64,000 nucleotides of DNA from Chitinophaga polysaccharea (GTDB lineage: Bacteria; Bacteroidota; Bacteroidia; Chitinophagales; Chitinophagaceae), in NCBI RefSeq assembly GCF_902150045.1, contig NZ_CABFVU010000001.1, forward strand, positions 2,976,001-3,040,000, in the 5' to 3' direction. The notes under the pieces are model-generated. The model worked only from the letters and a program-made list of their open reading frames with translations. It searched no databases and was not told the origin of the DNA. Below are positions 7,000 through 17,638 of the stretch, piece after piece. Numbering within the stretch: the first letter of the stretch is position 1; each line of letters opens with the position of its first letter. A program made the translations under genes and the position numbers.

Positions 7000-8538
7000 A
7001 TGAAGAAGAAATATCGTTATATCCGTACGGGTATCCTTGGTATGTTGCTTTCCACGCAAGCTTTACAGGCGCAGAATACAGTGACCTTTCGTCCGGATGC
7101 GCCCACTCAGACCATTGACCGCAATATCTATGGCCACTTCGCAGAACATCTGGGAAATTGTATCTATGGCGGGTTTTATGTGGGAGATACCTCACACATC
7201 CCTAATACAAATGGCGTACGTAAAGATGTAATTGCCGCATTGCGCAAAATGAAGATCCCTAATCTCCGCTGGCCGGGCGGCTGTTTTGCAGACACCTACC
7301 ACTGGAAAGACGGGATTGGCCCAAAGGATAAAAGACCAACCATTGTAAATACCTGGTGGGGAAATGTAACCGAAGATAACAGTTTTGGTACGCACGACTT
7401 CCTCAACATGTGCGAAGAACTGGGAGCAGAGCCTTACCTGTCCGGCAACGTGGGCAGCGGTACTGCGCAGGAACTGGCCGATTGGGTACAGTATGCCAAC
7501 TTTCCCGGTAAAAGCCCTATGTCCGATCTGCGTCAGCAGAACGGCCGCAAGGAGCCCTGGAAAGTGCGTTACTGGGGTGTGGGTAATGAAGCCTGGGGCT
7601 GCGGTGGTAATATGCGGCCGGAGTACTATGCCGACCTTTACCGCAAGTTTGCCACTTTTATGCAGGGCAACCGCCTGTTCCGTATCGCCTCCGGCGCCAG
7701 CGATGGTGATTACAACTGGACGGAAGTGCTGATGAAGAATATCCCTGCAAACCTGCTTGATGGTGTAGCGCTGCACCACTATTCAACGGTTGAATGGAAC
7801 CATAAAGGCGATGCGGTGGATTTTACCGAAAAACAATATTTCGCTACCATGAAATCGGCCCTGCTGATGGATACACTGATCCGCAGGCATACGGCTATCA
7901 TGGATAAATACGACCCGAAGAAAAAGATAGCGCTCCTGGTAGACGAATGGGGCGGATGGTATAACGTAGAGAAAGGAACGAATCCCGGTTTCCTGTTCCA
8001 GCAAAACACCATGCGCGATGCGATGATTGCAGGCGCCACACTGAATATCTTTAATAATCACTCCGACCGTGTACGCATGGCCAACCTGGCACAGGCTATT
8101 AACGTACTGCAATCCGTTATCCTTACTAAAGGAGATGTGATGGTGCTTACGCCAACCTATCATGTAATGGAGATGTATAACGTTCACCAGGATGCTACAC
8201 TGATTCCCATAGAAATTCACTCCAACGACTATACGTTCGAAAACGAGAAGCTGTCTGCAATTTCCGCCTCTGCTTCCAAAGATAAGAACGGCGTTACGCA
8301 TATTTCCCTCGTAAATATCGACGCGCATAAAACACAGGAAGTAACGCTGGATACCCATAGCGAAGCCTATAAATCAATCAGCGGTAAATTGCTGGCATCT
8401 GCAAAACTGCAGGACTATAACAGCTTTACAAAGCCGGATCTTATTAAACCGGTGGATTTTAAAGGCGCATCGCTTAAAAAGAATACGGTTAGCGTAAAGC
8501 TGCCGCCATTTTCCGTAGTAGTGCTGGAATTAAAATAA
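7000..8538 (+). CDS. Exported alpha-L-arabinofuranosidase, GH51
   Basis: A 512-residue enzyme that removes terminal alpha-L-arabinofuranosyl units from arabino-oligosaccharides. An N-terminal signal peptide ends near LQAQ (residue 25), pointing to the periplasm. The TIM-barrel motifs are RWPGGCF (90-96), the acid/base Glu197 in GVGNEAWG, and the nucleophile Glu316 in LLVDEWGGW. Length matches compact GH51 enzymes without an added binding domain. It is the first gene of the arabinose operon, behind candidate operator 1, and a hairpin separates it from araB. Its product, free arabinose, would feed the genes that follow. Confidence 0.93.
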   Translation: MKKKYRYIRTGILGMLLSTQALQAQNTVTFRPDAPTQTIDRNIYGHFAEHLGNCIYGGFYVGDTSHIPNTNGVRKDVIAALRKMKIPNLRWPGGCFADTYHWKDGIGPKDKRPTIVNTWWGNVTEDNSFGTHDFLNMCEELGAEPYLSGNVGSGTAQELADWVQYANFPGKSPMSDLRQQNGRKEPWKVRYWGVGNEAWGCGGNMRPEYYADLYRKFATFMQGNRLFRIASGASDGDYNWTEVLMKNIPANLLDGVALHHYSTVEWNHKGDAVDFTEKQYFATMKSALLMDTLIRRHTAIMDKYDPKKKIALLVDEWGGWYNVEKGTNPGFLFQQNTMRDAMIAGATLNIFNNHSDRVRMANLAQAINVLQSVILTKGDVMVLTPTYHVMEMYNVHQDATLIPIEIHSNDYTFENEKLSAISASASKDKNGVTHISLVNIDAHKTQEVTLDTHSEAYKSISGKLLASAKLQDYNSFTKPDLIKPVDFKGASLKKNTVSVKLPPFSVVVLELK

Positions 8539-8546
8539 CGGATAGC

Positions 8547-8595
8547 GGTGGGGTGGTTCTGACCGAACTGGAATCCGGTCTGTATACCACCCGCC
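8547..8595 (+). terminator. Two-tier intercistronic hairpin between GH51 and araB
   Basis: An inner stem GACCG/CGGTC sits inside an outer stem of about 10 bp (GGTGGGGTGGT with ACCACCCGCC, one bulge and one G-U pair). A run of six T follows 9 nt later. It may be a leaky terminator or a processing site that raises GH51 transcript over araBDA. Confidence 0.4.
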
Positions 8596-8644
8596 GACAT
8601 TCGTGTTTTTTACCTTGTTAAATAAGTGTCAATATAACATTAAT

Positions 8645-10318
8645 ATGAATTCATCCTGGGTAATAGGGGTAGACTATGGTACCGATTCGGTACGCTCTAT
8701 CATTGTAGATGTACATAACGGGAATGAAATCGCCTCGGCTGTTTTTTATTACCCGCGCTGGAAAGACGGCCTGTACTGCAATGCAGTCCAGAGCCGCTTC
8801 CGCCAGCACCCGCTGGATTATGTAGAAGGACTGGAAGCGACCATCCGTCAATGCCTGCAACAGGCAGGGCCCGGCGCTGCTGCCAACATCAAAGCCATTT
8901 CAGTGGATACCACCGGTTCCACTCCCGTGGCAGTAGACGAAACAGGTACGCCGCTGGCGCTTACCCCGGCCTTCCGTGAGAACCCCAACGCTATGTTCGT
9001 GTTGTGGAAAGACCATACCGCACTGAAAGAAGCCGCCGCTATCAATGCTACGGCCGCTACCTTCGGGGAAAACTACCTCCGCTTTGTGGGAGGGATCTAT
9101 TCCTCTGAATGGTTCTGGGCCAAGCTGCTGCATATTCTGCGTACAGACGAAGCAGTCAGGAATGCTACCTATTCATGGGTAGAGCATTGCGACTGGATAC
9201 CGTTCCTGCTTTCCGGCGGAAAACATATCAGCCAGCTGAAACGCGGCGTTTGCAGCGCCGGGCATAAAGCGCTGTTTGCAGAAGAATTCGGCGGCCTGCC
9301 CCCGGATGCTTTCTTCACCGCTATTGATCCTTTACTGCAGGGATTTACCCAACGCCTCTTTACAAAAACATATACCTCCGGCGAAGCCGCAGGTCATCTT
9401 TGCCCCGAATGGGCGGAGAAGTTAGGCCTCCCTACCAGCGTGGTGATAGGCATTGGTGCATTTGATGCGCATATGGGCGCGGTAGGCGGACAAATTGAAC
9501 CTTACCATCTCAGCAAGGTAATGGGCACTTCCACCTGCGATATGCTGGTGGCGCCCATGGATGAAATGAAACATAAACTGGTGAAAGGTATCTGCGGACA
9601 GGTGCCGGGATCTGTGATCCCCGGTATGATGGGCATGGAAGCAGGGCAGTCGGCTTTTGGCGACGCCTATGCCTGGTTCAGCAACGTACTGGCGTGGCCG
9701 TTACATCAGCTGCTGCCTTCGTCGTCGCTCATTGATGTGGAAACCGCCGCAAAACTGGCACAGGAAACCTCTGCCAGGCTAATTACGGAACTGGCCAAAC
9801 AGGCCGCACAGATCCCGCCTGAAGAGCACAGTGAGCTGGGAATAGACTGGCTCAACGGGCGCCGTACACCGGATGCCGACCAGTCGCTGAAAGGTACCCT
9901 CACCGGCCTGAACCTGGCTACAGACGCTCCCCGCATTTTCCGCACCGTGGCGGAATCTACCTGCTTTGGCGCCAAAGCCATCGTAGAGAGGTTTGAAAGG
10001 GAAGGAGTGCCTGTGAAAGGTTTAATAGGCATCGGCGGCGTAGCCAAAAAATCAGCCTTTATCATGCAGATGATGGCTGATGTGATGAATATGCCTATCC
10101 GCATTCACCGCTCCGAACAAACCTGCGCACTGGGCGCCGCCATGTTCGCAGCTACTGCGGCAGGATTGTTCAGCAGGGTGGAAGACGCTATGGAAGCAAT
10201 GGGACAGGGCTTTGAAGTGACCTACCATCCCGACGCCCAACGGGCAGGTATATACGAAAGCAGGTACCAGAAGTATAAAGCATTAGGCGCATTTACCTCC
10301 GCCATCACTATTGATTAA
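8645..10318 (+). CDS. araB: L-ribulokinase
   Basis: Cytoplasmic FGGY-family kinase that phosphorylates L-ribulose to L-ribulose-5-phosphate with ATP. The 557-residue length is close to E. coli AraB (566). Visible motifs are the N-terminal phosphate loop GVDYGTDSVRS (8-18), GAFDAHMGAVGG with the catalytic-base Asp274, and the C-terminal FGGY segment GIGGVAKKSAFIMQMMADVM. The start at 8645 is chosen because it places the GVDYG loop at the normal position. An in-frame upstream ATG would lie in the leader. araD follows after 6 bp. Confidence 0.96.
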   Translation: MNSSWVIGVDYGTDSVRSIIVDVHNGNEIASAVFYYPRWKDGLYCNAVQSRFRQHPLDYVEGLEATIRQCLQQAGPGAAANIKAISVDTTGSTPVAVDETGTPLALTPAFRENPNAMFVLWKDHTALKEAAAINATAATFGENYLRFVGGIYSSEWFWAKLLHILRTDEAVRNATYSWVEHCDWIPFLLSGGKHISQLKRGVCSAGHKALFAEEFGGLPPDAFFTAIDPLLQGFTQRLFTKTYTSGEAAGHLCPEWAEKLGLPTSVVIGIGAFDAHMGAVGGQIEPYHLSKVMGTSTCDMLVAPMDEMKHKLVKGICGQVPGSVIPGMMGMEAGQSAFGDAYAWFSNVLAWPLHQLLPSSSLIDVETAAKLAQETSARLITELAKQAAQIPPEEHSELGIDWLNGRRTPDADQSLKGTLTGLNLATDAPRIFRTVAESTCFGAKAIVERFEREGVPVKGLIGIGGVAKKSAFIMQMMADVMNMPIRIHRSEQTCALGAAMFAATAAGLFSRVEDAMEAMGQGFEVTYHPDAQRAGIYESRYQKYKALGAFTSAITID

Positions 10319-10324
10319 TTCAGT

Positions 10325-11023
10325 ATGCAACAGTATCAACATATCCGGCAGGCGGCATACGAAGCCAATATGCAGCTGCCCGCGCTGGGACTGGTGATCT
10401 TCACCTTCGGGAATGTAAGCGCGGCGGACCGGCAGCTGGGCGTGTTTGCCATCAAGCCGAGCGGAGTGCCCTATGCGGAACTATCTCCCGAAAAAATGGT
10501 AATCGTGGACTTTGATGGTAAAACAGTTGACGGGCAGTTACGTCCCTCCTCCGATACCCTCACCCACGCCGTATTGTATAAACACTGGGAACATATCGGC
10601 GGCATTGTGCATACCCATTCCACCTACGCTACGGCATGGGCACAAAGCCAGCGCGACATTCCCATTTACGGCACCACGCACGCCGATCATAACACCGTGG
10701 ATATTCCCTGCGCCCCGCCCATGTCGGACGAGATGATTGCCGGCGATTACGAATACCAGACCGGCTTCCAGATCATGAACACACTGGCGGAAAGAGGGCT
10801 GTCCTACGAAGAGATTGAAATGATCCTGGTAGGGAACCATGCACCATTCACCTGGGCAAAAACTCCTGCCAAAGCAGTGTATAACAGCGCCGTACTGGAA
10901 TCGGTGGCTCAAATGGCGTATCTCACTGAGTCGATAAACAATAATGCACCCCGACTGAAAGATGCGCTGATCCGGAAACATTTTGAACGTAAACATGGCC
11001 CCAATTCCTATTACGGGCAATAA
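10325..11023 (+). CDS. araD: L-ribulose-5-phosphate 4-epimerase
   Basis: A 232-residue class II aldolase-like zinc enzyme that converts L-ribulose-5-phosphate to D-xylulose-5-phosphate, linking arabinose to the pentose phosphate pathway. The metal-binding HTHSTYA (His-x-His) and the third histidine in VGNHAPF match AraD, as do GNVSAAD near the start and IKPSGVPY. Length agrees with E. coli AraD (231). It lies 6 bp after araB and 10 bp before araA, so the three are almost certainly one transcript. Confidence 0.95.
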   Translation: MQQYQHIRQAAYEANMQLPALGLVIFTFGNVSAADRQLGVFAIKPSGVPYAELSPEKMVIVDFDGKTVDGQLRPSSDTLTHAVLYKHWEHIGGIVHTHSTYATAWAQSQRDIPIYGTTHADHNTVDIPCAPPMSDEMIAGDYEYQTGFQIMNTLAERGLSYEEIEMILVGNHAPFTWAKTPAKAVYNSAVLESVAQMAYLTESINNNAPRLKDALIRKHFERKHGPNSYYGQ

Positions 11024-11033
11024 ACCAAGCAAC

Positions 11034-12512
11034 ATGATTAATCTGAAAAATTTCGAGATCTGGTTTGTAACCGGCAGTCAGCACCTGTACGGAGAAGAAA
11101 CATTGAAACAGGTAGCCGCACACAGCCAGGAAATTGCCGCTTCCCTGAACGGCGATGCACGTATACCCGTTACCGTAGTATATAAACCTACTGTGAAAAC
11201 ACCGGACGAAATCTATGCTGTATGCATGGAAGCAAATGCCGCTCCCAACTGTATAGGCGTAGTTACCTGGATGCATACTTTCTCCCCCGCAAAAATGTGG
11301 ATCCGTGGCCTGAAAGCATTGTCCAAACCCATCTGCCACCTGCATACACAATTCAACCGCGATATCCCCTGGAGCGAAATTGATATGGACTTTATGAACC
11401 TGAACCAGAGCGCGCATGGCGACAGGGAGTTCGGATTCATGATGAGCCGTATGCGTATGAACCGCAAAGTGATAACAGGTCACTGGCAGGACCCTGAAGC
11501 ACTGGATGAGCTGGGCGCATGGGCAAGGGTTGCCGCCGGTTGGCACGACTGGCAGGGCGCACGTTTTGTACGCTTTGGCGATAATATGCGCTTTGTAGCC
11601 GTTACTGACGGGGATAAGGTGGAAGCGGAATCCGTATTCGGTTTTTCCTGCAACACTCACGGTATAGGCGATCTCGTTAGTGTGATCAACGGTATCTCCG
11701 ATGCGGCTGTAGCCTCCCTCGTAAAAGAATACGGCGACGTATATACGATATCTTCCGCGCTCCTGCAGGACCCCGCCCTGAAAGATGCGGCACGCATTGA
11801 GCTGGGTCTGAAAGCCTTCCTGGAAAACGGGAATTTCAAAGGCTTCTCTGATACTTTTGAAGACCTTCATGGCATGGTACAACTGCCGGGCATTGCAGTG
11901 CAGCGCCTCATGAAAGCAGGTTACGGTTTCGCCGGGGAAGGCGACTGGAAAACAGCTGCGCTGGTGCGGGCCATGAAAGTAATGGGTAGCGGCTTACCTG
12001 GTGGAAACTCCTTCATGGAAGATTATACCTATCACTTTGATCCGTCTAATCCAATGGTGCTGGGCTCCCATATGTTGGAGATCTGTGAATCCATTGCCAG
12101 CGGCAAGCCATCGTGCGAAAAACACCCGCTGGGCATAGGTGGGAAAGCCGACCCGGTACGCCTTGTATTTAATGCTGCTGCCGGACCAGCTATCAACGCT
12201 TCCATTGTGGACATGGGCAACCGTTTCCGCCTGCTGGTAAATGAAGTGGAAGCCGTGGAGCCGCCACAGGACCTGCCAAAGCTACCGGTGGCCCGCGTGC
12301 TCTGGAAGCCATACCCTGACATGAAAAAAGGCTGCACTGCCTGGATCCTCGCAGGTGGCGCACACCATACCTGCTACAGCCAGAACCTTACCTCCGCACA
12401 TATGCAGGACTTTGCAGAAATGGCAGGTATTGAACTGGCACTGATAGGAAAGCATACCGACCTGCGCGAATTCAAAAATGAGCTGCGCTGGAACGATGTT
12501 GCTTTTAAATAA
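11034..12512 (+). CDS. araA: L-arabinose isomerase
   Basis: Cytoplasmic manganese-dependent isomerase converting L-arabinose to L-ribulose. The 492-residue sequence keeps the four metal/catalytic positions: Glu302 (GEGDWK), Glu329 (FMEDYTYHF), His346 (GSHML) and a His pair at 444-445 (GGAHHT), corresponding to E. coli Glu306, Glu333, His350 and His450. The N-terminus [14 protein letters not shown] is typical. ATG 11034 is chosen because the in-frame ATG upstream lies in araD. It is the third gene of the araBDA block. Confidence 0.97.
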   Translation: MINLKNFEIWFVTGSQHLYGEETLKQVAAHSQEIAASLNGDARIPVTVVYKPTVKTPDEIYAVCMEANAAPNCIGVVTWMHTFSPAKMWIRGLKALSKPICHLHTQFNRDIPWSEIDMDFMNLNQSAHGDREFGFMMSRMRMNRKVITGHWQDPEALDELGAWARVAAGWHDWQGARFVRFGDNMRFVAVTDGDKVEAESVFGFSCNTHGIGDLVSVINGISDAAVASLVKEYGDVYTISSALLQDPALKDAARIELGLKAFLENGNFKGFSDTFEDLHGMVQLPGIAVQRLMKAGYGFAGEGDWKTAALVRAMKVMGSGLPGGNSFMEDYTYHFDPSNPMVLGSHMLEICESIASGKPSCEKHPLGIGGKADPVRLVFNAAAGPAINASIVDMGNRFRLLVNEVEAVEPPQDLPKLPVARVLWKPYPDMKKGCTAWILAGGAHHTCYSQNLTSAHMQDFAEMAGIELALIGKHTDLREFKNELRWNDVAFK

Positions 12513-12521
12513 TTCCAACTG

Positions 12522-12559
12522 CCGGCGGGCGCTTCAATCACATTGGAAATGCCCGCCGG
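12522..12559 (+). other. Perfect GC-rich hairpin between araA and the symporter gene
   Basis: CCGGCGGGC (12522-12530) pairs perfectly with GCCCGCCGG (12551-12559) around a 20-nt loop. There is no T-run, so it is more likely an mRNA-stabilising or processing structure than a terminator. Confidence 0.5.
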
Positions 12560-12611
12560 TTGCTTTATCATCAGCCAACTTCTTAAAGCAAAAGATAATA
12601 AACTGCCCGTT

Positions 12612-14294
12612 ATGCAAAACATCCTTTCCACCGGCGATATACTCGTCTTCATTACTTATTTTATCGTGGTTGCCGTATATGGCTACTGGATATACAGGAA
12701 GAAAAAGAAGCAGCATACAGATACCAAAGACTTCTTCCTGGCAGAAGGTTCCCTTACCTGGTGGGCAATCGGTGCTTCACTGATTGCATCAAATATTTCT
12801 GCGGAGCAGTTTATCGGAATGAGCGGCGATGGCTACTTCGTTGGTATTGCTGTTGCCGCCTATGAATGGATCGCCGCTATTGCTCTTATCATCATTGCAG
12901 TATGGTTTATTCCCATCTACCTGAAGAATAAGATCTATACCATGCCGCAGTTCCTGAAAACGCGTTACAATGAAACTGTGGCGCTGATCATGGCTATTTT
13001 CTGGTTATTCCTCTACGTGTTTGTTAATCTCACCTCTATCCTCTACCTCGGCGCATTGGCCATCAATGGCCTGCTGGGAGGAGAGTACCTGCATGTGGTG
13101 ATGATTGCGCTTTCTGTATTTGCCATCATTATTACGCTTGGCGGTATGAAAGTGATAGGTTATACAGATGTGATCCAGGTAGGAGTATTGATCATCGGGG
13201 GATTGGCCACTACTTACATGGCCTTAACCCTGGTAAGTGAGAAGTTTGGCCTGGGCCACAATGCGCTTGCTGGTTTCGGCGCCCTCATGAAAGATGCGCC
13301 GGATCATTTTCACATGATCCTTGCAAAGCCGGATGCCACTTCTTCACAGGAATACATCAATAAGTACCTGGTGCTCCCCGGTATCCTGATGTATGCTGCC
13401 GGCCAGTGGATCGTGAACCTCAACTACTGGGGTTGCAACCAGTATATTACGCAACGTGCACTGGGCGCGGATCTGCAAACAGCCCGCAACGGTATTCTCT
13501 TTGCAGGCTTACTGAAAATCATGATGCCTATCATTGTAATGCTGCCGGGTATTGCTGCGTATGTATTACAGAAGAATGGCCACCTGCCTAACCTGGCCAG
13601 CAAAGACGGCGCCTACACCGCTATTCTCGGATTCCTGCCATCAGGACTGAAGGGCTTGTCTATCGCCGCTTTAACAGCCGCTATCGTAGCCTCTCTTGCG
13701 GGTAAGGCCAATAGTATCTCTACTATCTTTACACTCGACGTATACCGTAAATATATTAAGAAGGATGCCTCTGAAGCAAAGCTGGTGTGGACCGGTCGCA
13801 TCACCGTTGTTGCCGCCATGTTGCTGGGCATCCTCTTTACCTGGAACGACCTGCTGGGCATTGGTGGTGAAGGTGGATTTACTTTTATCCAGAAATATAC
13901 CGGCTTTATCAGCCCGGGCGTATTCGCCATGTTCCTGCTGGGAATGTTCTGGAAACGCACTACCGGCGCTGCTGCAGTAGCGGGTATCATTACAGGTTTC
14001 ACACTTTGTGTATTCTTTAACCAGTTTGCACCTGCTGTACTTGGCCATGAAACAATTTTCTATACCGCTTACCCCAATGGTAAAGGCGGTTATGAAATTC
14101 CTTTCCTCATCTGTATGGGACTGGCCTTCATGTTCACCATGATAGTGATGATCGCCATCAGCTTTGCAGGACCAAAAGTGAACCCGAAAGCCTTTGTACT
14201 GGATAAATCAATGTTTAAGATCAGCCCGGCCACTACCGTGATGATTGTAATAACACTGCTGCTCTTATCCGCATTGTACATCCGCTTCTGGTAA
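12612..14294 (+). CDS. Sodium/solute symporter (SSS family), probable L-arabinose uptake
   Basis: A 560-residue inner-membrane protein with about 14 hydrophobic segments and the SSS/SGLT pattern. Conserved stretches are FFLAEGSLTWWAIGASLIAS with SAEQFIGMSG near the start, AYEWIAA, and LTAAIVASLAGKANSISTIF in the middle. These are sugar-transporting SGLT-like features. Its position inside the araBDA operon suggests it imports L-arabinose with Na+, an inference from context. ATG 12612 is preferred because it begins directly before the first membrane segment. It ends 6 bp before the first palindromic repeat element. Confidence 0.9.
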   Translation: MQNILSTGDILVFITYFIVVAVYGYWIYRKKKKQHTDTKDFFLAEGSLTWWAIGASLIASNISAEQFIGMSGDGYFVGIAVAAYEWIAAIALIIIAVWFIPIYLKNKIYTMPQFLKTRYNETVALIMAIFWLFLYVFVNLTSILYLGALAINGLLGGEYLHVVMIALSVFAIIITLGGMKVIGYTDVIQVGVLIIGGLATTYMALTLVSEKFGLGHNALAGFGALMKDAPDHFHMILAKPDATSSQEYINKYLVLPGILMYAAGQWIVNLNYWGCNQYITQRALGADLQTARNGILFAGLLKIMMPIIVMLPGIAAYVLQKNGHLPNLASKDGAYTAILGFLPSGLKGLSIAALTAAIVASLAGKANSISTIFTLDVYRKYIKKDASEAKLVWTGRITVVAAMLLGILFTWNDLLGIGGEGGFTFIQKYTGFISPGVFAMFLLGMFWKRTTGAAAVAGIITGFTLCVFFNQFAPAVLGHETIFYTAYPNGKGGYEIPFLICMGLAFMFTMIVMIAISFAGPKVNPKAFVLDKSMFKISPATTVMIVITLLLLSALYIRFW

Positions 14295-14300
14295 CGCGAG

Positions 14301-14442
14301 TTTTGTCTGACTCAGGATTATGATGATTACGCTGATTTTATTTTTAGATTTACTTTGATTTGCTTCTATTGTTTTGATAAAAATCAGCTAAAATCCAAAA
14401 TAATAAATCAGCGTAATCATCATAATCCTGAGTCAGACAAAA
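14301..14442. repeat. Long intergenic inverted repeat, family copy 1
   Basis: The left arm starts TTTTGTCTGACTCAGGATTA (14301) and continues ATGATGATTACGCTGATTT. The right arm (to 14442) is its reverse complement over about 40 bp. The arms share the TTTGTCTGACTCAGGATT start and GATTACGCT unit with the copies at 21376 and 61413. It lies between the symporter stop and the araR start, so it may act as a terminator or read-through control. Confidence 0.85.
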
Positions 14443-14464
14443 TCCGCTACAATAAATTATTATT

Positions 14465-15187
14465 ATGAGAAGATATTCACAGCAGACCCGATTATTATTT
14501 GCCGTTGACTGTATCATATTTGGATTCGATGGCCAGGAACTGAAACTGCTGCTGATACAGAGGGGATTTGAGCCCTGCAAGGGTCAATGGAGCCTGGTAG
14601 GCGGATTTATCCAGGAAGAGGAAAGCGCCGAAGACGCTGCCAGCAGGGTGTTGAAAAACCTCAGCGGACTGGATGGTATTTATATGGAACAGCTCCATAC
14701 CTTCAGTTCTCCTTCCCGCGATACGGTGGAACGCACCGTATCAGTGGCCTACACTGCCCTGATCGATATTCAGAAATACAAACAGCAACTGAATGAAGAT
14801 TTCCATGCAGTATGGTTCCCGATCAACCATCACCCGGAACTTATTTTTGATCATAAGGCCATGGTAGATCTTGCAAAGGAGAAACTGCGCTACAAAGCGG
14901 CATTGCATCCGCTGCTGCTGGAACTGCTGCCGGGAAAATTCACTATCCCGCAGTTACAGCACCTCTACGAATCTGTGTATAATATCTCTTTTGATAAAGG
15001 TAATTTCAGCCGCAAGATCCTGTCTACCAAGCTGCTGGTAAAGCTCACCGACAAGGATAAACTAAGCTCCAAGAAAGGCGCTTTTTATTATAAGATAGAC
15101 CGGAAAAAATACAACGCCAATTTCCACGCCTTCCTGAACTTTGTTCCGGATCCGCATATGCTGCAACATAACGGCCCTGCAGTCTGA
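14465..15187 (+). CDS. araR: NUDIX-fold transcriptional regulator, AraR type
   Basis: A 240-residue regulator with an N-terminal NUDIX fold (about 1-150) and a C-terminal winged helix (about 155-230). Bacteroides AraR has this architecture and responds to L-arabinose. The Nudix box is degenerate: Gly47 and Glu53 remain, but the REUXEE part reads RVLKNL (61-66), losing three catalytic glutamates. This fits a sugar sensor rather than a hydrolase. It is inside the arabinose operon. The palindromes at 6918, 20108, 33285 and 39944 are its likely targets. A close paralogue lies at 57923. The symbol is by analogy. Confidence 0.88.
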   Translation: MRRYSQQTRLLFAVDCIIFGFDGQELKLLLIQRGFEPCKGQWSLVGGFIQEEESAEDAASRVLKNLSGLDGIYMEQLHTFSSPSRDTVERTVSVAYTALIDIQKYKQQLNEDFHAVWFPINHHPELIFDHKAMVDLAKEKLRYKAALHPLLLELLPGKFTIPQLQHLYESVYNISFDKGNFSRKILSTKLLVKLTDKDKLSSKKGAFYYKIDRKKYNANFHAFLNFVPDPHMLQHNGPAV

Positions 15188-15212
15188 ATCAAAAAAAACG
15201 GTATAATCATAT

Positions 15213-17626
<2,414 letters not shown>

Positions 17627-17638
17627 CACCTGTAGTGT

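Noticed and set aside
9706..10104. Antisense frames in the araB gene
   Set aside because: They overlap a kinase with intact motifs and show no independent support.
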